From Siphonodentalium dalli (lineage: Eukaryota > Mollusca > Scaphopoda > Gadilida > Siphonodentaliidae): DNA of 64,000 nt. The notes beneath the pieces were generated by a model, which made no database searches, was not told the origin of the DNA, and saw only the letters and a list, made by a program, of their open reading frames with translations. The stretch's first letter is position 1, and every line of letters begins with the position of its first letter. Location of the stretch: the NCBI GenBank assembly GCA_032622095.1, contig CP136067.1:192720052-192784051 (forward strand). Direction: 5' to 3'. Shown here piece by piece: positions 1-12,760 of this stretch. Made by a program: the position numbers and the translations under genes.

Positions 1-1274
1 TAAAATGTTATCATTTTTGTATCGTATTCAACAATGTTTTCTTCCAATTTGAACAACTTCTTGATCAAATATTTTGAACTGGCACACACAGAGTTAATTA
101 TACTGTGCTATCGATGGAAAAAAGTTCAATGCCCATGTGCAGAAGGTGGTATCTCGTGAATACTTTGAGGTGGTATGTCAGGAAAACTTTATCTATAAGA
201 AATGTTTATCACAGCCCATGTGTTAACGTATATTATCTAAGTTGATTTTGAGGGTTTTAACCGCACCTGATGAAAGTTAATTTCGATCAACAGCATTCGT
301 AACACGGGCGTCACGAAGACCTTATAACTTAAGCTACACCTAAACTAACACGATAAGAATAACGATGGGAACAGATCTGTTAGGAACGCTTGTTAATAAT
401 ATTCGCCGATAATCGGTAAGGAAACGATCACGCCTTGTATCATAAATGATCTTTAGAATTTCGACAGAAATTTAAATAGGTAAGGTCTGTTAGATGTGCT
501 GGTGACAATATATATGTGACAAGAAAAACTTCTTAAGAGCCTGATATGGTAAGATAAGAACCCGTATACTAAATGGATTCACCGACTCAGCTAAAAAGTG
601 TAGAAGATCGGAATGGTCCACTATTGATTTGCAGGGATGTACAAGTAATATATGCAGACGACAGATTAATAAAAGTACTGAAGGATGGTCGTTGAACTTA
701 TTATTATCTGAACCATTCTTATGGGATAACTGCTCGTCAATGATGTTTCAGCATAGAAATGGTAAATGCCTGAATTCATTAATTCCATACTGTTCTATTA
801 ATTAATAATTTAATTAAAGATTTGATTTTGAATGAATTTGTATGTGAAAATAGGAGAGCATATATATGGCCGGCCTCGAAACAGAATAGTTTTGGAGAAA
901 TATGCGCTCAATTAATTTTTGGGTTTTTTTTGCGTGCGAATGTTTTATGTTTTTCGTTAGTTCTAAACACTATAAGCCACATGTTTAGGTTGGGCATTGC
1001 TGGAAAAAGTGTTCTTTTATAGCAGATTGTATAGTTTACTGACTTAAATCGAATGGGACATTTTCAACACATTACATGTAAGAATACCCAGTATACAGTA
1101 CGACAGTGGGGTGCATGCGATACCGATATTGAAAAGGTTAAGATAAGTTGAAATATCATTGGAAATAAGCTTATATTTGTGGAATTATAGGGGTAAATGG
1201 TCCCATGCAGACACCAACCAATAATTCGTGGGTATATATAAGGAACATTTTCTCTAAGGCACCTTCTGCTTTCA
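1..1274. other. AT-rich non-coding DNA
   Basis: I recognise no gene, RNA or repeat here. Open frames are short and have the composition of chance ORFs in AT-rich DNA. Confidence 0.5.
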
Positions 1275-1796
1275 GGTACTATGCTAGATCATGCCATGCT
1301 AACGCCCGTTGAGATCATATACTCCACAAGTAAAAAACCTGGGAACTTTTTGAAGTTTTGACAGGGAACCTTATAAAGTCGAAAACATAACGCGGGGAAT
1401 ATATTTTTTAGTTGTTATCTTTTCCTTAATAATATACTTCACTGTATGTCCCAACTCAAAATTGCATGCTTATTTCTGACTTGTGTGAGCCGATATCGGA
1501 ATAAACATCAAATTAATTTACCAGGAAAAAATGCCATAATTGTATGCGACACGTAGCAAAATCGCTCACAAATTCACTTAAATCGTGAGATTAGGAGTTG
1601 GAACCTTCACCTACAGTGAAGTACATTATTAAGAAACAGATAATAACTGAGAAATATATTCCCCGCATTATTTTTTTTACTTTATAAGGTTCCCTGTAAA
1701 AACTTCAAATAGTTCAAAGTTTTCGTACTGGTGGAATATGATCTCTACGGGCGTTAACCAGAGTAGAGATTCATGGCATGATCTAGTACTATGCAA
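1275..1796. repeat. Foldback element (family F)
   Basis: The left arm (about 1275-1455) is matched in inverted orientation by the right arm (about 1612-1796). Shared blocks include TAGATCATGCCATG, TAACGCCCGT, AGGGAACCTTATAAAGT, GCGGGGAATATAT and ACTTCACTGTA. The arms are diverged (short indels, scattered substitutions) and enclose about 155 bp without coding potential. A diverged half copy lies at about 42270-42405, so this is a dispersed family. It is probably a non-autonomous DNA transposon; I could not fix a target-site duplication. Confidence 0.7.
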
Positions 1797-2409
1797 TTGT
1801 TAGTGCAGGCGAACCGTTAACATCACCAGCTAAATCGAGCCACAGTACCCGCATATATATAAGTATATCGTATCGTCTCGTATCGTATCGTATATATATG
1901 ATCGAAATGTCATTGACGTGACTTTATCTTTTTACTTTTTATTGTGATGTGTGTGTTGGGGGTTGGTACACATGTATATGTGCTATGTATGCAGACGGGT
2001 CACCTTTGCTGGCCCATCTGCATTGATATCCCACGGCAATATATCTTACATGATACACATGTGCGATGCATTTAGAGAGTAAACGGGATGGGTGATTATA
2101 TCAATGTACATGTGTCCTGCATGTAACGATTGGGTAATATATAGGTGTGCAATTCAGCAAATGTGCACGTGTTTTGCATGTTCTGCGTGTAAATAGTTTA
2201 ACGTATCTCTTGTCCCATAGAAAATGGCCGAGAGCAAAGCATCACACATTCATTCATTCATTGTCCTGTCTGTACCGGCGAGATAAGCTAGGTGTGTGAC
2301 ATGTATATACATATTACCTGATACGCGGTAGAGGACTAATGTCGCAAGAGCTATACTCGACCTTTACCTCAGGATTTGCAGTCACGTTATATTCAACTAT
2401 AGTTAACGG
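1797..2409. other. Non-coding, short ATCGT microsatellite
   Basis: A short tract of repeated GTATC/TCGTA pentamers sits at about 1863-1896. Otherwise nothing is recognisable. Confidence 0.4.
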
Positions 2410-3316
2410 GTATTTTTCTGGTGGTATCTAGAACACCAAAGTGTTTCGATGAAACTTGGTATGTGGGGGTATTTTCGGGCCAGGAGTAACATAGGCCTAT
2501 TGATTTTCAGATCCGAGGTCAACTTTTCACGTGCCGAGGTCAAATCTGTTTTTACGCTGTGTTACGGGACTTTCATTTGAGTTCGGTGCTTACAAATCGA
2601 TTCGAAACAGGGCGAATAATAAAATGCCAGTCATAATAATGACACTATGAGAATCTTTCGTGTTTCCTCTTTCCAACGATATATAATGCGTATGTATGTA
2701 TTTTAGTTATCTGCCTCAATTATCAAGAAGAAGTGGTACTATCTTCCATCAGGATAAAAACAATGCGTAACTTCTATGACGTCGTTAGAGGTCATAACTT
2801 TAGATCACGTTAACGCTTAACCGGCCGATGCATTTGACTGTTTCAGACGTCTTGGCGATATCTCGGGCACCGATGGTAATTTATCTTTACGTTGAAACTT
2901 GATAATTAATGAGCGTGTGTATATGAGGCGCATTTATATACTTGAGTGGAAATCAAATCGGGTTAAACTGGCGGATTTTTACGGACGAAATTTGATGCAT
3001 AGGGTATCTCGGTATCCGCTGGGCCGATTTCCCGGTATCCGCTGAGCCGATTTCCACCATTTTTGGGGTGTTGGTGTTTGACCCCACCTGACCTTGACCT
3101 TCAAAATGGTCAATTCAAGGTTAAAGCCCGGACGAAGTCGGGTCACCTTCTACAAGGTCAAATCTGGTAAAACCAGATGGATTTCGACGGGTACTTTTGT
3201 CGGGTACTTTTGTTCGGGCATTGTTTTGGACGGGTCAAATCGTGACCCCACTTGACCTTGGCCTTCAAAATAGACAATTCAAGGTCAAAGCCCGAACGAA
3301 GTCGGGTCACCTTCTA
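2410..3316 (+). mobile_element. Helitron-like element, family H1, unit 1
   Basis: First unit of a head-to-tail array. Its right end carries the hairpin-forming CCCGAACGAAGTCGGG, a 7-base spacer and CTAG (3313-3316) followed by T, the layout of a Helitron 3' end (stem-loop, short spacer, CTRR, insertion between A and T). The body from about 2445 to 3150 is nearly identical to 3395-4100 at a constant offset of 950 bp. An imperfect internal 3' end (CTAC instead of CTAG) lies at about 3150. The left end is not resolved. No Rep/helicase frame is present, so it is non-autonomous. Confidence 0.6.
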
Positions 3317-4103
3317 GTCTATTATATATTTTGGAAGATCTGTGTGTGTGTCTGTGTGTGTGATCGCGATGGACTCGAAAACGGCCTAGCCGATTTCGAT
3401 GAAACTTCGTATGTGAGGGTACTATCGGTCGGGAAGTGGCATAGGCATATTAATTTTCAGATCCGAGGTCAACTTTTCACGTGCCGAGGTCAAATCTGTT
3501 TTTACGCTGTGTTACGGGACTTTCATTTGAGTTCGGTGCTTACAAATCGATTCGAAACAGCGCGAATAATAAAATGCCAGTCATAATAATGACACTGTGA
3601 GAATCTATCGTGTTTCCTCTTTCCAACGATATATAATGCGTATGTATCCGTTTTAGTTATCTGCCTCAATTATCAAGAAGAAGTGGTACTATCTTCCATC
3701 AGGATAAAAACAATGCGTAACTTCTATGACGTCGTTAGAGGTCATAACTTTAGATCACGTTAACGCTTAACCGGCCGATGCATTTGACTGTTTCAGACGT
3801 CTTGGCGATATCTCGGGCACCGATGGTAATTTATCTTTACGTTGAAACTTGATAATTAATGAGCGTGTGTATATGAGGCGCGTTTATATACTTGAGTGGA
3901 AATCAAATCGGGTTAAACTGGCGGATTTTTACTGACAAAATTTGATGCATAGGGTATCTCGGTATCCGTTGGGCCGATTTCCCGGTATCCGCTGGGCCGA
4001 TTTCCACCATTTTTGGGGTGTTGGTGTTTGACCCCACCTGACCTTGACCTTCAAAATGGTCAATTCAAGGTCAAAGCCTGGACGAAGTCGGGTCACCTTC
4101 TAG
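3317..4103 (+). mobile_element. Helitron-like element, family H1, unit 2
   Basis: Begins TCTATTATATATTTTGGAAG directly after the CTAG of the previous unit and ends with the hairpin and CTAG at 4100-4103. The 5' TC, the 3' CTAG and the absence of spacer DNA between units indicate head-to-tail tandem copies. A (TG)n/TCTG microsatellite near the 5' end is shared with the next unit. The body contains many GACCTTGACCTT-type short repeats. No coding capacity. Confidence 0.65.
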
Positions 4104-4706
4104 TCTATTATATATTTTGGAAGATCTGTCTGTCTGTGTGTCTGTGTGTCTGTGTGTTCGCGATGAACTCGAAAACGGTCGAGCCGATTTCGATGAAACT
4201 TGGTATGTGGGGGTATTTTCGGCATGGGCCTATTAATTTGTCCGTGCGACATGACCTTGACCTTGAAATCGGGTCATTTCAAGGTCAAACGCCCGAATAT
4301 CACGGGATGTCGATGAAACTTGGTATGTGGGGGTACTTTCTTGTGGCGAGTCTCATAAGCATATTCATTTGCCCGTGCGACATGACTTTGACCTTGAAAT
4401 CGGGTAACTTGAAGGTCAAATCGCCAATTTTGATGGGATTTCGACGAAATTTGATACGTGGGGTTAGTTTTGTCCACTGATTGTTTTGGACGGATCCAAT
4501 CGTGACCCCGACCAGACCTTGACCTTCAAAATGATCAATTCAAGGTAAAATCGGGTAAAACCGGATGGATTTCGACGGGCACGTTTGTCGGGTACTTTTG
4601 TCCGGGCAGTGTTTTTGGACTGGTCAAATCGTGACCCCACTTGACCTTGACCTTCAAAATGGACAATTCAAGGTCAAAGCCCGGACGAAGTCGGGTCACC
4701 TTCTAG
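4104..4706 (+). mobile_element. Helitron-like element, family H1, unit 3
   Basis: Starts TCTATTATATATTTTGGAAG immediately after the CTAG of unit 2 and ends with the hairpin CCCGGACGAAGTCGGG, spacer TCACCTT and CTAG at 4703-4706, then T. Shorter than unit 2 and internally rearranged: the GATGAAACTTGGTATGTG motif occurs twice (about 4192 and 4313). Non-autonomous. Confidence 0.65.
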
Positions 4707-6157
4707 TCTTGATATATAAGTCAAATAAATTGCACATGCGGGTGGAATGGAGTCGATTTGAAATTATCGATGCGCGCCCTGCGAGTATACCATTTATTGA
4801 GGTCAAGGACGAGTATAGCTCTTGCGAAATTACCCCGCTACCAACCACAACGTCGGAAAATGAAGTGTCAATGACACTGTAGTTCAAATTTAGGAGGGTC
4901 GTGATGGATTTAGTCATGCAAAGAGTAAAATCCAAGATGACTGCCAACGGCCATGATTTCCATTGCAAATCATTCAAATTAAGTAAAGCAAACTCGATTC
5001 CATCTTGATCCTCAACTTGCCTGTCAATTTTCAAACCATTTCTCCAATAATTGTGGGCTGCATGGTGTATTAAAATAGATTAAAATATTAAATCCAAGAT
5101 GGATTTTAAAAAAAACGAAATTTGAAACATTCGATAGCTCACATCTACATGCAGAGGCCAACCGAAATATTGATATTAATTTTGGTTACGATTTAGTGAG
5201 TGATGTGGCCTGTATGGTGTGCCACATGATTTAGTCATGCAAAGAGTAAAACCCAATATGGCTGCCGGCCGCCATGTACTTTCAATGAAAATCGTTCACA
5301 TATAATAATTTCCATCAAGAGGTGATCCTAAACATGCTTCTAAATTTGTTCTACATATTTCTCCAATGAATGTGGACTGCAGAATTGTCGATATAATTAA
5401 ATGTAAAATTCAAGAAGGCTTCTGGCGGCCATGTTTTTTTTAACCGAAATTTCGGAACAATTCCTCGGCTCGGATATAGAAACCACCCCGAATATCCATA
5501 TGAATTAGTTTGTTAATGGTCGGATGGGAGTTGTGGCCTGTAGGTCGTGCCAATTTCCGCTTACCATGCATGTTAATAAAACGTGAATATCAAAGGCCCA
5601 TGTACATGTATGGCGATTTTGACGCCTCAAATGAAACCTATACGATTCTGTATTAACTCATATTCATGTTAGATTATGAGGATCAAAATAGGTTTATAAA
5701 TACATGAGATATTTCCATACGAATATAATTTTCAGAAAGACATAATGAAATCATAGACATTACAACTTTCTGAAAACTCCATGTATTTATTGCCATAAAT
5801 TGTATTATGGTGACAGAATTAAATGATACTGATACTGATGTTTATAATCGTCTGTACATTAAAAACATTACTAAGTTTCTGGAAGAGGTATCACTACATT
5901 TGATATGCTTGTATCAGGTTTCCCCAACTAAATCCGTTTGTAGAACTTGGGGAAACGCCTTGGGTGACGCGTGACACACGAACCCTTCGGTGTATCAGTT
6001 GTATGATGATTTGTGTGTATACCAATTAACATGATTCTATATGTGTTCAGCGACATCATTTCAAGGAATGGTTATATGGTTTCATATAGCTCTGCGTTGG
6101 TGATCTCTACAGAATATGTTCTAATGGTGTTTCAAATGGAGGAAACGGTGCTCTCAT

Positions 6158-6160
<3 letters not shown>
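4707..6160. repeat. Diverged ~315 bp tandem pair plus unique DNA
   Basis: Two diverged units repeat at an offset of about 315 bp. AGTCATGCAAAGAGTAAAA occurs near 4913 and near 5228, and a TTTCTCCAAT...TGTGG...CTGCA block near 5040 and near 5355. From about 5520 to 6160 I recognise nothing except a 10 bp-stem hairpin (GTTTCCCCAA / TTGGGGAAAC) at about 5919-5956. Confidence 0.45.
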
Positions 6161-6221
<61 letters not shown>

Positions 6222-6403
6222 TTCTCTCTCTATCTCTCCCTCTATCTATATTCATCCTCTCTTGCCACATCTTTCTTTCCTTCCTCTTTACTTTTCATAC
6301 CTCTATGAATTTCTACTATATATATAGTATCTCTCCTTAATCCCTCTTATCTCTCCCGACGTTCTCTTTCATTGCCTACTCTCCCTTTTGCCCACAACAC
6401 CTC

Positions 6404-6440
<37 letters not shown>

Positions 6441-6448
6441 TCTCTCTC
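6161..6448. repeat. CT microsatellite blocks
   Basis: Pure (CT)n at 6161-6219 and (CT)n with one interruption at about 6404-6448, separated by pyrimidine-rich DNA. The Ser/Leu-rich open frames across it are simple-repeat translations. Confidence 0.9.
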
Positions 6449-7455
6449 ATCTTCCCATATATATATCACTACCCCCTGTCTTTGTTCTCTCCCATTTGCA
6501 GTATCTCTGTATTGACAGTGCACAGCGGCGCCGGAGTATGGCCCCTATATGTGCAATCGGACTAAGGGGAGGAAGGGGGGTAAAAGTTCTCATATGATGA
6601 CAATAAATAACTCATATATATCAGCTAAACAGCATCAATTGTTAAATTGTATAACAGGAACATATTAATTCTTGGTTCTGAAAAGTTGTTATAAATTAAT
6701 AATGTATGATTACAATAACTTAGTCATGTCGGCATTTATGTAAAGGATAACGACTGCAAATATTCACATATCTGAAAGCGGTGCCCCTTGCCCATGGTTG
6801 CTTGGTGCCCCTGTTAATGTTGTTTCGGTAGACGGTGCGGAAACGCGACTAGAATTTATTATCCCGAATCAACTGTCCATAAAAAAACATGCATATATAT
6901 AAATATAATAATGTGTACTTTAGATGCATGCTTGAAAGTTTCCGGGGTCAAGTTCTTATGTACCCGTATCTGACAGGTATAACATATCGGTAGACAAAAT
7001 AAGTATCCGATACCGGGGACCGGTTATATAAAGATTTATTGTTCCCCTTGTATTAAATAGCTTACGTCACGCTATTTGAAACGAATGATAAAACATAAGA
7101 TCTATTTAAGGGGCACGTGTTCCTATTTTAGATTACACGTCACTCAAATGACTTTGATTCGTTTCCTGGTGTTTCCGAAATAATAATAGTATTCAACCCT
7201 CTCCCAAATCTAGTCGAGCCATGCATCAGAATGGGGTGGAATAGTCTGTGGACCAGAATGCTAGAGCAGAGCTAGTCGCTCATGAATATATAGAGCTTGG
7301 CTCTGATTATTTTTTTATAAGTCTGGTTCACGGACTATATAGGGGTACAAGGGATTGCCCTAAAGATTGTTCAAGCTAGATGTTGACAACAACACATGAT
7401 AGAAATGTTTGTCCTGGAGCCATGAATTATAACAATAAATATCAATTCCAAACTG
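6449..7455. other. Non-coding DNA, nothing recognised
   Basis: No repeat partner elsewhere in the window, no convincing coding frame, no RNA gene seen. Confidence 0.4.
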
Positions 7456-7944
7456 TTAAAGGTACTCAATCCGATAAAACTCCTTTCAATTACTATTTCA
7501 ATGGCTTCGGGGGTCAAAAATATTTTATTCGAGTCGAGGAAGTCACCCATCAAAGCTCAGATTTGTTAGATATCGATTTTAGAAATCTTATTATTTTTCA
7601 TTATCGGGAATACTTTCTGGCCCAGAACTCAGTCAAAATTGCGTTATTATTACCACTTGATTTTAGAGTTATCCATCCTTGTCTGTTTGAATAGATTTTG
7701 GTGTACACACCCCGAGCAGATTACGGCAGTTGAAGGCAATTATTAGTACTCATCTCGAGTAAATAACAAATTTCAAAAATCAATATCTAATAACTCTGAG
7801 CTTTGTTTGATGGGTTCCTCGACTCGAATAAAATATTTTTTACCCCCAAAGCCAAAGAAATAGTAATATAGGACCCTCTGATCGGATTGTTGTTGTTGGA
7901 ATCTGTTAAGATGGGGACCCTCTGTTCGGATTGAGTACCTTTAA
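7456..7944 (-). mobile_element. MITE family D, copy D1 (full length)
   Basis: Ends are TTAAAGGTACTCAATCCG on the left and its near-perfect inverse CGGATTGAGTACCTTTAA on the right. Subterminal inverted blocks (TTTATTCGAGTCGAGGAA and inverse; CATCAAAGCTCAGA and inverse) make a weak foldback. Near-complete relatives lie at 29021-29471, 33360-33821 and 37945-38421; 37945-38421 is in the opposite orientation. The palindromic TTAA at each end may be a target-site duplication or part of the inverted repeat. No transposase. Confidence 0.8.
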
Positions 7945-9170
7945 AAGAGGTTTTCGATTGATTTTAAATAAATTTTTGTGACTTTTTTTATTTTCTTAAC
8001 AAATATCCACAACTTCAGGTAAATGTCAAAAAACTATATTAACACAACTGGGAATCAGATTGAACTGCCAAGAGATTGAAATTCGGTACTGTACAAGTAT
8101 TGTATAGTTAGAACTTATTCGCTTTTCCCACAAGCTTAGGACACTCTATCTATGCTCTTGAAGACGAGAGCCGGCCCCATCCCATACCACACCACTAAAG
8201 CGACAGTGAATATACAAATCAAAGAACGATACTCACAAAATGAACGAAAATCCAGCACCAGAAATCGAGATACATGTCGTCTGAGATTCACTCCAAATCT
8301 CACGAGAATGAAACGAGACGAGACCTCCGGTAAATGTATAAAATCCCTCTAACGACGATAATCCAAGACTAACATAATATTATATCCGATTGCGTCGATC
8401 AAATGACCAGTGGGATTACAATCCTTCTCTTTCCACCCACTAACTCTTAATGAAATGTCTTAATGCTAATCCTGTAGAATATCTCTCAATACGATTGAAT
8501 TTTAAATGGCATTCCGCCCCGCGTGTCTGTGATCCAAAGTTAACTCGGTTGGTTTTAACACGGTGTGTGTTCGTCTCCTTGGTCGTGGACACCTCTCATG
8601 TCTGGACTCAAAAAGCCTCTACTCCATGCATGTGTGTCGCTGGCAAGTCAAGACGCCGGTATTTTGAATTCAGTAGTCGGTCTACTTTGTTTAGTCCTTG
8701 ACGTTGGTGGCTTTTGAAAAGAAATGGTTCGTGGTTCACTCTGACCTGTCAGTGTCGGTGCCGTTGTGTCTTTTTGCGGAGCATCCACGAGCGACTGGTG
8801 ACTTACAAAACACACGTCTTAGGGATACCAAAAACGGCCGATTGGCGCTGAAGGTTATCCGCCCTCTAACAGGACGTAACTGTACCCAACTCTAATCTGT
8901 CACAGTGTACCTAACGGGGGTCATCTGGTGCGATAGAGGAAACAGAACTGCGATGTTATATCTTAACCCTACCAAATTGCTGTCGAACACAGAGAACTGA
9001 ATTTACGCCATCAGGTAATAAACGCCCACACAACTTGGGTTTCCGCTGTTACGACACCGGAGAGATAATTGTAGAGTGATATATTAATTAACCTCTATGC
9101 CCACAGTCTCATTCGTCTGGCACGACAGCAAGAAGAACGAAATGACAATATTAGCTTAAAGAGATATAAT
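7945..9170. other. Non-coding DNA, nothing recognised
   Basis: Short open frames at 8152-8352, 8450-8701 and 8698-8895 have no recognisable domain and no support. I see no repeats. Confidence 0.4.
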
Positions 9171-9175
9171 TCAAA

Positions 9176-9199
9176 TGTTGTTGTTGTTGTTGTTGTTGC

Positions 9200-9232
<33 letters not shown>
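9176..9232. repeat. (TTG)n microsatellite
   Basis: About 19 TTG units with one GCT interruption. On the minus strand they read as polyasparagine, which explains the poly-Asn end of an otherwise random minus-strand frame. Confidence 0.9.
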
Positions 9233-9420
9233 CGGTTTCTATATTTTCTGCTTCGTAGAATAATTTAAGGTAACCAGATATGGTAATCAGTAGTTGCGTC
9301 ACATTGGTGACTGCAAATTGATATCTTCTGTATAGCACCGCATATTGTTCATTTAAGGTACATGTATTTATAACTTTATCAGTATGTATAGCCAGCACCG
9401 CTATACATGTAAATAGCTCG

Positions 9421-9760
9421 ACATGCAATATACGACATGCAATATCCCAGTCCCTCAAAACAATATACGAAAGGCAATATCCCAGTCTCCCAAAACAATA
9501 TACGACATGCAATATCCCAGTCTCCCAAAACAATATACGAAAGGCAATATCCCGGTCTCCCAAAACAATATACGAAAGGCAATATCCCAGTCTCCCAAAA
9601 CAATATACGAAAGGCAATATTGCTACATATGATAAATGGAAGTCAATAAGTGGTTGATAATATTCAGAAAAGTAATATCGCGAAAGACATGCAATAGTCA
9701 GATTGGCAATATCCCGACAGGAATGCATATCCCGATTGGCAATAGCGGAAGCAGGCACGT
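9421..9760 (+). repeat. 35 bp tandem repeat, CAATATAC unit
   Basis: About five head-to-tail copies of a 35 bp unit (9421-9620) containing CAATATACGA, GGCAATATCCCAG and TCTCCCAAAA. From 9660 it decays to GGCAATATCCCGACAGG-like units that resemble the array at 10380-11940. Open frames here in both strands are repeat translations. Confidence 0.8.
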
Positions 9761-10379
9761 ACCGACAGGGGTGTGCATGGGGTGTGGGATGTGTGCCCCC
9801 CCCCCCCCCACAATGAGGATAATAATTTGCAATAGTTGGAAATTTCATGACTCAAATTCCAATAGTTGGAAATTAAAAGTAACAAGTAAATCGAATTATC
9901 TAAGTGTTTCGATCAGAGTTCGCGATTTTCCGACTCATAATTTGTCCGGTTGTTTATTATGCGACTCGGAATTCCAATTCTAAATACTCGTCACCGATTT
10001 TCCAATTCCGGAATTGTACAAATAGTTTTTTCAGACTCCGAATTCCGTCATTTTGATTTGGCACTGGGCGGGGAGGTAACTCCAAAGGCGAATAAAGTGA
10101 CAATTACAACGCAAAAGAATATAAGCTCAAATCGTGGGGATTCATGCCCATGTGGCAGTGTCAAACTGGCATAATGGTATTGTATGAGTTGTAATTGTAG
10201 TTTGTACAGAAATGCATGCTGATGTTAATACACAGTCATTTGAGTAAATAAATTCCAGTAATGCTCATTACCTGAACACATATATGAAATTGAAAGCAAA
10301 GCATTTCCTTCAAGTTCAGACTGGTATGTTTTACCTACCATAGATTCATGGGCACTAGTCTTAATATATAGACAGCCAA
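9761..10379. other. Non-coding DNA with C tract
   Basis: A 14-base C tract at about 9797 and two copies of AATAGTTGGAAATT at about 9832 and 9861. Nothing else recognised. Confidence 0.4.
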
Positions 10380-11940
10380 TACTTTAAACGGGCAATATCT
10401 AGTAAGACGATATACCAGGCATGAATATCCCGGCACTCGTGCAATATCAAGACTGGCCATATGGAGACACACACTATTCAGACAGGCATTATCGCGACAG
10501 ATTATCACATCGGCAATATGGAGGCAGACAGTATTCTGACAGGCAATATGGAGGCAGACAATGTCAGACATGCAATAACTGGAAGTCAATAATCAGACCG
10601 GCAATATACCGACAGGGTGTATTCAAGCAAATCATGTTTCGTCAGACAATATCCAGACAGATAATATCAAGACAGACATTGTTCAAACAGGCCAGACCGG
10701 TACTACCTATAGGAAAACAATAATCAGACATGTAATATGGATGCCAGACCGGTACTACCTATAGGAAAACAATAATCAGACATGTAATATGGATGCAGAC
10801 AATATTCAGACCGGCGTATTCCGACAGCTAATATTCAGATACGCATAATATCTAGACAGACAATATCAGACAGGCCGTGTCCAGACAGACAATATCAGAC
10901 ATTTAACATCTAGGCAGACAATACCAGACAGGTCATATCTAGACAGACAATATCCAGGCAGAAATATCAGACATGCAACATCTAGACATACACTATCAGA
11001 AAGGTAATATCTAAACATATATGCTTATCAGATCGCCAATATGAAGACAGAATATATCAGACATGCAACATCTAGACATACACTACCAGAAAGGTAATAT
11101 CTAAACATATACTTATCAGATCGCCAATATGAAGACAGAATATATCAGACAGGCAATACACAGACAGACAATAACCAGACATTCGATATGAAGGCAGACA
11201 ATAAGCTTTATATGGAATTCACTAATAATCTATATGGAATATATGGAATGCACCTCCACTTCTTTGAACTGTAGCACTGACTGCGCTGAACTGGGCCGGG
11301 TGGATCAGATATGGTCGCAACTTAGAAATAATACATAATGTAGCAGACAGACAAGATCTAAACACACAATAACCAGAACTTCAATATGAAGGCAGACATA
11401 CAAATCTAGACAGGCGATATCCATAAAGACAATAATCTGGCCGTCCATATATAATTATGCTAGCAGACCATATCAGACATGCAATATCTAAACAGATAAT
11501 AATCAGATCGTCATTATCAAGACATGCAATATCTAAAAAGATAATATCAGACATGCAGGCAATATCTAGACAGATAATATCAGAGATGCAGGCAATATCT
11601 AGACAGATAATATCAGACAGGCAATATCTAGACAAGCAATTATCAGACCGGCAATATAAATTAAGCAGACCATGTCATACATGCAACATTTAGATAGACA
11701 ATATCATAACAGACAGGCAATATCTAGACAGATAATATCAGACAGGCAATATATATAGACAGGCAATTATCAGACCGGCAATATAAATTAAGCAGACAAT
11801 GTCATAATGCAATATTTAAACAGACAGTATCATACTCAGACAGGCAACATCTAGACGGACAATATTATGCAGACAGATAATATTCAAACGAGAAAAATGT
11901 CTGCCGATATTATGGACACAGGCAATATTCTGGACAATTA
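10380..11940 (+). repeat. Degenerate ~15 bp satellite
   Basis: About 1.5 kb of head-to-tail degenerate units alternating CAATATCTAGACAG and AATATCAGACAGG. Unit length drifts around 15 bp. Larger duplications sit inside it: AGACCGGTACTACCTATAGG at about 10692 and 10745, and a ~110 bp block at about 10971 and 11060. It is interrupted at about 11200-11335 by a fragment resembling the inverted repeat at 15133-15412 (GGGCCGGGTGGATCAGATATGG). No coding potential. Confidence 0.75.
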
Positions 11941-12520
11941 TATATGTTAGTGTGACCTATACTGTTGAGCTGAGAAGCTCAGTGTACACCATGTTCAGAT
12001 CATATATGTACACCGTACGGGGTCAGATTCAGATATATAGAAAAGGGTGAACCACATAAGCAATAAAGTATTATCTCGTAACGTTCGAATTTAACTGCGG
12101 GGCATATTTAATTTACACGTGTGAAGTGGCATCATATGAGTTTAAAACAATGAAATGTCACGGTGAATTTATCCGGGTCGCCTGGGATGAGACGAGGGAG
12201 AAATGACGTCTGGGTGACAGAAATGATGACGGATTGGTGCGAAATTGTCCGGGCTATTATGTCATATCTATTCATAGTCAGGTCGCTCTGTCCGGAGTGC
12301 AGTCGTAGTGGTAGTACACAGTACATTGTGTCATATATATTCGTATAGCGGTCCAGCATGGATGCATGTTTCCGGTAACCCATGCATCCGCCCCAAGCTA
12401 AAATTTCCAATTTCCCAAGCTAAAAGGTCACGAGGTCGAAGCACGACATGTTCAACGATTGTCGCGACTAAACTTGGTCAGAGCTATACAGAGCTATAGA
12501 TCATATTCTTAGAAACCAAG
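11941..12520. other. Non-coding DNA, nothing recognised
   Basis: No repeat partner in this window and no convincing reading frame. Confidence 0.4.
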
Positions 12521-12760
12521 ATTAATGTTCATATGTATGACGGTTGTAATTGCCATAAATGTTCAGGACTTTGGTTCCTGATCTTACGGAGCAATAATAT
12601 GTGAATAGATTAATGTTCATATATATGACGATTGTAATTGCCGTAAATTTACAGGACTTTGATTCCTGATCTTACGGCGCAATGATATGTGAAAGGAGTA
12701 AAAGGACTAATGTTCTTATATTATGACAGTTGTATTTACATGTACCGTAATTTAGAAAGT
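12521..12760 (+). repeat. ~88 bp tandem repeat, 2.5 copies
   Basis: TTAATGTTCATATGTATGAC recurs with changes at about 12610 (offset 88 bp) and a third, decayed unit starts near 12708. Each of the first two units carries a TCAGGACTTTG / CTGATCTTACGG core. Confidence 0.75.

Noticed and set aside
9421-9640. CRISPR-like regular array
   Set aside because: The 35 bp units are contiguous, without unique spacers, and the genome is animal-like.
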